From contig OZ255627.1 in assembly GCA_965276765.1 (NCBI GenBank), positions 868,001 to 932,000 of the forward strand: 64,000 nucleotides of DNA, in the 5' to 3' direction. Shown one piece after another: positions 61,503 to 64,000 of this stretch; position 1 is the first letter of the stretch; every line of letters starts with the position of its first letter. The notes under the pieces were generated by a model that made no database searches, had not been told where the DNA came from, and saw only the letters and a program-made list of their open reading frames with translations. The translations under genes were made by a program, and so were the position numbers. The stretch comes from G965276765 sp965276765 (lineage in GTDB: Bacteria; Actinomycetota; Acidimicrobiia; Acidimicrobiales; Palsa-688).

Positions 61503-62723
61503 ATGACCGCCGTGCCGGAACCTTTGAGCGATCTAGCTGCAGTCGTAGTGCCCCAGGTCGGTCGCCTCGTCGATACCGGGGATCGCTGGGAGCCTTACCG
61601 GGTCGTTGGCCCGGACGGGGTCGTGGTCGAGGCGGTGTCGGCTTGGTTCGCTGATCTCCAGGCGGCGGGCAGATCGGTTGCGACGGTCCGCTCGTATGGG
61701 ACAGACCTGCTCCGGTGGTTCCGTTTCTTGTGGGCGGTGGGGGTGTCGTGGGAGCGGGCAACAGGTGGCGAGGCTCGCGACTTTTGCCGTTGGTTGCTGG
61801 TGGCTGGCAAGCCGGCGAGGTCACATTGGCGGCATCCCGATGTGCCGGCGTCGGCGACGCCGCCGGCTATGTACGCGGCGTCGGTGCGAGCGCACAGCGA
61901 GACCGTGCTGCGGGGCTTCTACGACTTTCACCGCGAGGCGGGCACCGGTCCGGTGCTCAACCCGTTCCCGTTGGACCGTTCTCGTCGTGGCGGCCGCGCC
62001 CACGCGCATCACAACCCGATGGAGCCGCAACGCAACGATCGGACTGGCCGTTACCGGCCCAGCGTCGTTACTCGGATCCCGCGGGCGGTGCCAGACGACG
62101 AGTTCAATGAGATTTTCGTTCGCCTGCCATCGCACCGGGACCGGGCCCTGGTGGCGTTCTACGTCTCGACCGCGGCTCGTGCGTCGGAGCTGTTGTCGGT
62201 CACGCTGGGCGGGGTTGATCCGGGCCGGCAGCTGATCAGGGTCATCCGCAAAGGCAGCGGCGCCGCCCAGGAGCTTCCGGCGTCGAGCGACGCGTTCGTG
62301 TGGTTGCGGCTGTATCAGGTGGAGATGGGCGACCTGATCCCTCCGGGACGTCGGCAGCCGTTGTGGTGGACGTTACGCCGCCCGCCACGCCCGTTGACCT
62401 ATCACGGCGCGCACCGCATGTTCGAGCGGGTGAACGTGTCGGCCGGGACCACGGCGACGCTGCACTCGTTGCGCCACACGGCTGCCTACAGGATGGCGCA
62501 GGACCCGGCTCTGCCGCTCACCGACGTGCAGGCGGTGCTGGGCCACGCCCAACTCACGACCACCCAGATTTACCTCACCCCCCGCAAGGAAGACGTGATC
62601 CGTCGGGTACTGGCCCACCACGCCGAGCAGACCCGCCTCGCGGCAGAGCGCTCCGTGCCCGTGGCCGCGCCGGGATACCGGCCCGAGACGCTCGAGGTCC
62701 TCTTTGGCCGAGCCAGTTCGTGA
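61503..62723 (+). CDS. Tyrosine recombinase / integrase
   Basis: 406 residues. N-terminal SAM-like DNA-binding domain (WFADLQAAGRSVATVRSYGTDLLRWFRFL), catalytic domain with Arg in TAARASELLSVTL (near residue 225), HSLRHTAAY (near 320) and LGHAQLTTTQIYLTP carrying the nucleophilic Tyr (near 356), so the R-H-R-H-Y set is present. It resembles the smaller recombinase of Tn554-like transposons. Its stop overlaps the next gene by GTGA, indicating a functional pair. Confidence 0.9.
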   Translation: MTAVPEPLSDLAAVVVPQVGRLVDTGDRWEPYRVVGPDGVVVEAVSAWFADLQAAGRSVATVRSYGTDLLRWFRFLWAVGVSWERATGGEARDFCRWLLVAGKPARSHWRHPDVPASATPPAMYAASVRAHSETVLRGFYDFHREAGTGPVLNPFPLDRSRRGGRAHAHHNPMEPQRNDRTGRYRPSVVTRIPRAVPDDEFNEIFVRLPSHRDRALVAFYVSTAARASELLSVTLGGVDPGRQLIRVIRKGSGAAQELPASSDAFVWLRLYQVEMGDLIPPGRRQPLWWTLRRPPRPLTYHGAHRMFERVNVSAGTTATLHSLRHTAAYRMAQDPALPLTDVQAVLGHAQLTTTQIYLTPRKEDVIRRVLAHHAEQTRLAAERSVPVAAPGYRPETLEVLFGRASS

Positions 62724-64000
62724 GTGTCGCCGCCGCGCAACAGACCAACGCCAACATCTCGTCGGACCCCGATCAGCCTCTCGGGTTGGCGGAGCCGGCC
62801 GAATTCCCGCCTCGCTCGTTGCCGACGCGTTGGCCGGCAACGTGCCAGCCCGAGCAGGAGCTGTTGGCCGGGCTGATGTCGCCGCCGTTCGTGTTGGAGC
62901 GGCCGGCGAAGCAGGCCAGACGCGTCGGGGGCTTGAAGCTGATGGTCGCCTGGCTGGCGGACCAGGCGGGCCAGACCTGGCAGCAGCGTTGGATATCGAG
63001 CGGGGCCGACGACGCGGTGAGCGGGTGGCGACAGGTCCCTGTCGAGTGGCTGCACGCGCGTGATCATCGAACGGCGTATCGACACGAGGCGTTGGTCGAG
63101 GCGCTCCCGGTGCTGGTCTCCGCGGATGTGATTCGCCCATCGCTGCGCTGGCTGGTGGGCGGCGGGCCGGCCAGAGGCGGCCTGCTTCTGCGAACCTTGG
63201 CCGCGTCCCGAGATCCAGGAGGGTTCGCCCAACTCGTGGCTGCCTGCGACGCCGCCCCCGGCGTCTCGGTCGTGGCGAGAGGCCAAACGTTGTATCGGGC
63301 GGCAATGATCATCGCCGCCAAGGGCGGCACGATTGGCGACATCGTCGTCGGAGACCTCCTGGAGCTCTTCGACGCCCAAGCCGACGCCTACGACAACCCG
63401 TCCGCCGGGCGCACCCTGTTCTATCGGCTCCTGCACGACATGGGGACTTTCGGACCGGCCGCACCGCCGACCCTGCGAGCATTACGCACCGAGGGCCAGC
63501 GCAGCCCCGAGGAGCTGATCGACCGCTACCGACTGAACTGTCGTCCCGTCCGCGATCTTCTCGTCGACTATCTACGCGAGCGTCAACCGGCCCTCGACTA
63601 CAACAGCTTGGAGTCGCTCGCCAACTTCTTGGGCAAGCTGTTCTGGTCCGACCTGGAACGCCATCATCCCGGCATCGATAGCCTGCACCTGAGCATCGCG
63701 GCGGCCGACGCGTGGAAGCGACGCCTGCAAACCGTGACGAAGACGGTCACGACGTCCGCAGGTGAAAAGACCGAAGTGGTCGTGGAGCGGATCAACTATC
63801 GGGAGTGCCTGACCCCCGTGCGGGCCTTCTACCTGGACCTCGCACATTGGGCGGTCGAGGACCCGGCGCGCTGGGCAATCTGGGTGGCTCGTTGTCCGGT
63901 CGGCGCCGAGGAAATCAACCGGCGCAAGGCCAAGCGCAAACTCAAGTCCCGAATGGATTCCCGCACCCGTGAACGCCTGCCCGTGCTGCCCGTTGTCGTG
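62720..64000 (+). CDS. Large site-specific recombinase-associated protein, N-terminal part
   Basis: An uninterrupted frame of 427 codons from GTG 62720 to the window end with no stop. The visible part (PARGGLLLRTLAASRDPGGF, LLELFDAQADAYDNPSAGRT, LDLAHWAVEDPARWAIWVAR, RMDSRTRERLPVLP) has the look of the long N-terminal region of large actinobacterial site-specific integrases that follow a smaller tyrosine recombinase, as TnpB follows TnpA in Tn554. The catalytic domain would lie beyond the window, so the assignment depends on context and general resemblance. Confidence 0.65.
   Translation, partial: MSVAAAQQTNANISSDPDQPLGLAEPAEFPPRSLPTRWPATCQPEQELLAGLMSPPFVLERPAKQARRVGGLKLMVAWLADQAGQTWQQRWISSGADDAVSGWRQVPVEWLHARDHRTAYRHEALVEALPVLVSADVIRPSLRWLVGGGPARGGLLLRTLAASRDPGGFAQLVAACDAAPGVSVVARGQTLYRAAMIIAAKGGTIGDIVVGDLLELFDAQADAYDNPSAGRTLFYRLLHDMGTFGPAAPPTLRALRTEGQRSPEELIDRYRLNCRPVRDLLVDYLRERQPALDYNSLESLANFLGKLFWSDLERHHPGIDSLHLSIAAADAWKRRLQTVTKTVTTSAGEKTEVVVERINYRECLTPVRAFYLDLAHWAVEDPARWAIWVARCPVGAEEINRRKAKRKLKSRMDSRTRERLPVLPVVV

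Noticed and set aside
1..64000. CRISPR arrays, rRNA and tRNA genes
   Set aside because: No regularly spaced repeats and no cloverleaf or rRNA-like sequence were noticed on either strand.

Overview
The window is GC-rich (roughly two thirds G+C by eye) and uses GTG and TTG starts freely. Many adjacent genes overlap by 4 bases (GTGA or ATGA). Gene content includes a degraded Uma2-type gene, VapBC modules, FCD-type GntR and LacI regulators, a P450-type ferredoxin, and IS110, IS30 and IS21 debris. This points to an actinobacterium, possibly an uncultured lineage such as Acidimicrobiia. That placement is inference; no rRNA or other phylogenetic marker gene is present.

Layout. 0-7.4 kb: end of a PIN toxin, a metallo-beta-lactamase-fold hydrolase, a GNAT acetyltransferase, a core-deleted Uma2 relic, glucose-6-phosphate dehydrogenase, a bleomycin-hydrolase-type C1 peptidase and an S9 peptidase. 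7.4-13.8 kb: an acyl-CoA catabolic operon (two acyl-CoA dehydrogenases and an acyl-CoA ligase), a GntR regulator with a candidate operator, and a frameshifted amidohydrolase. 14-21.8 kb: RibD-type reductase, truncated DUF664 protein, VapBC, two short-chain dehydrogenases, a DUF885 protein, an unusual ketopantoate-reductase/amidase fusion and a GNAT enzyme. 22-30.3 kb: a peptide-type ABC importer in one operon with an Ntn-family asparaginase, a frameshifted M55 D-aminopeptidase and a LacI regulator, consistent with uptake and hydrolysis of D-amino-acid or asparagine-linked peptides. 30.3-35.2 kb: a second VapBC, a methyltransferase, an XRE-cupin regulator, a decayed TA module next to a Tn3 remnant, and a BrkB-type membrane protein. 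35.9-40.7 kb: a membrane cytochrome b/molybdopterin oxidoreductase fusion, a cupin, a DUF488 protein, a STAS/DinB reading frame and a ferredoxin.

40.7-45.1 kb holds two nested IS110-family elements. The outer transposase gene is split by an inner, intact-looking IS110. The split can be reconstructed to the base and leaves an AG (CT on the other strand) dinucleotide at both junctions. A ComB-like phosphatase gene and a broken LacI gene follow. 45.1-56.2 kb is the most interesting metabolic locus: a nine-gene operon with a peptide/oligosaccharide-type ABC importer, two TIM-barrel sugar isomerase/epimerase-like proteins, a Gfo/Idh/MocA dehydrogenase and an SsuD-like flavin monooxygenase. It lies opposite a divergent LacI regulator, with a perfect TTGCAT-N6-ATGCAA palindrome between them. 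A sulfosugar or other organosulfonate substrate is a testable hypothesis.

56.2-64 kb is a graveyard of mobile elements (IS30, several IS110 fragments, IS21 inserted in IS30). It ends in a pair of tyrosine-recombinase-type genes, the second running off the window. Several otherwise well-conserved genes carry single-base frameshifts (12.7, 28.5 and 54.8 kb), so sequencing or assembly error must be weighed against real decay.
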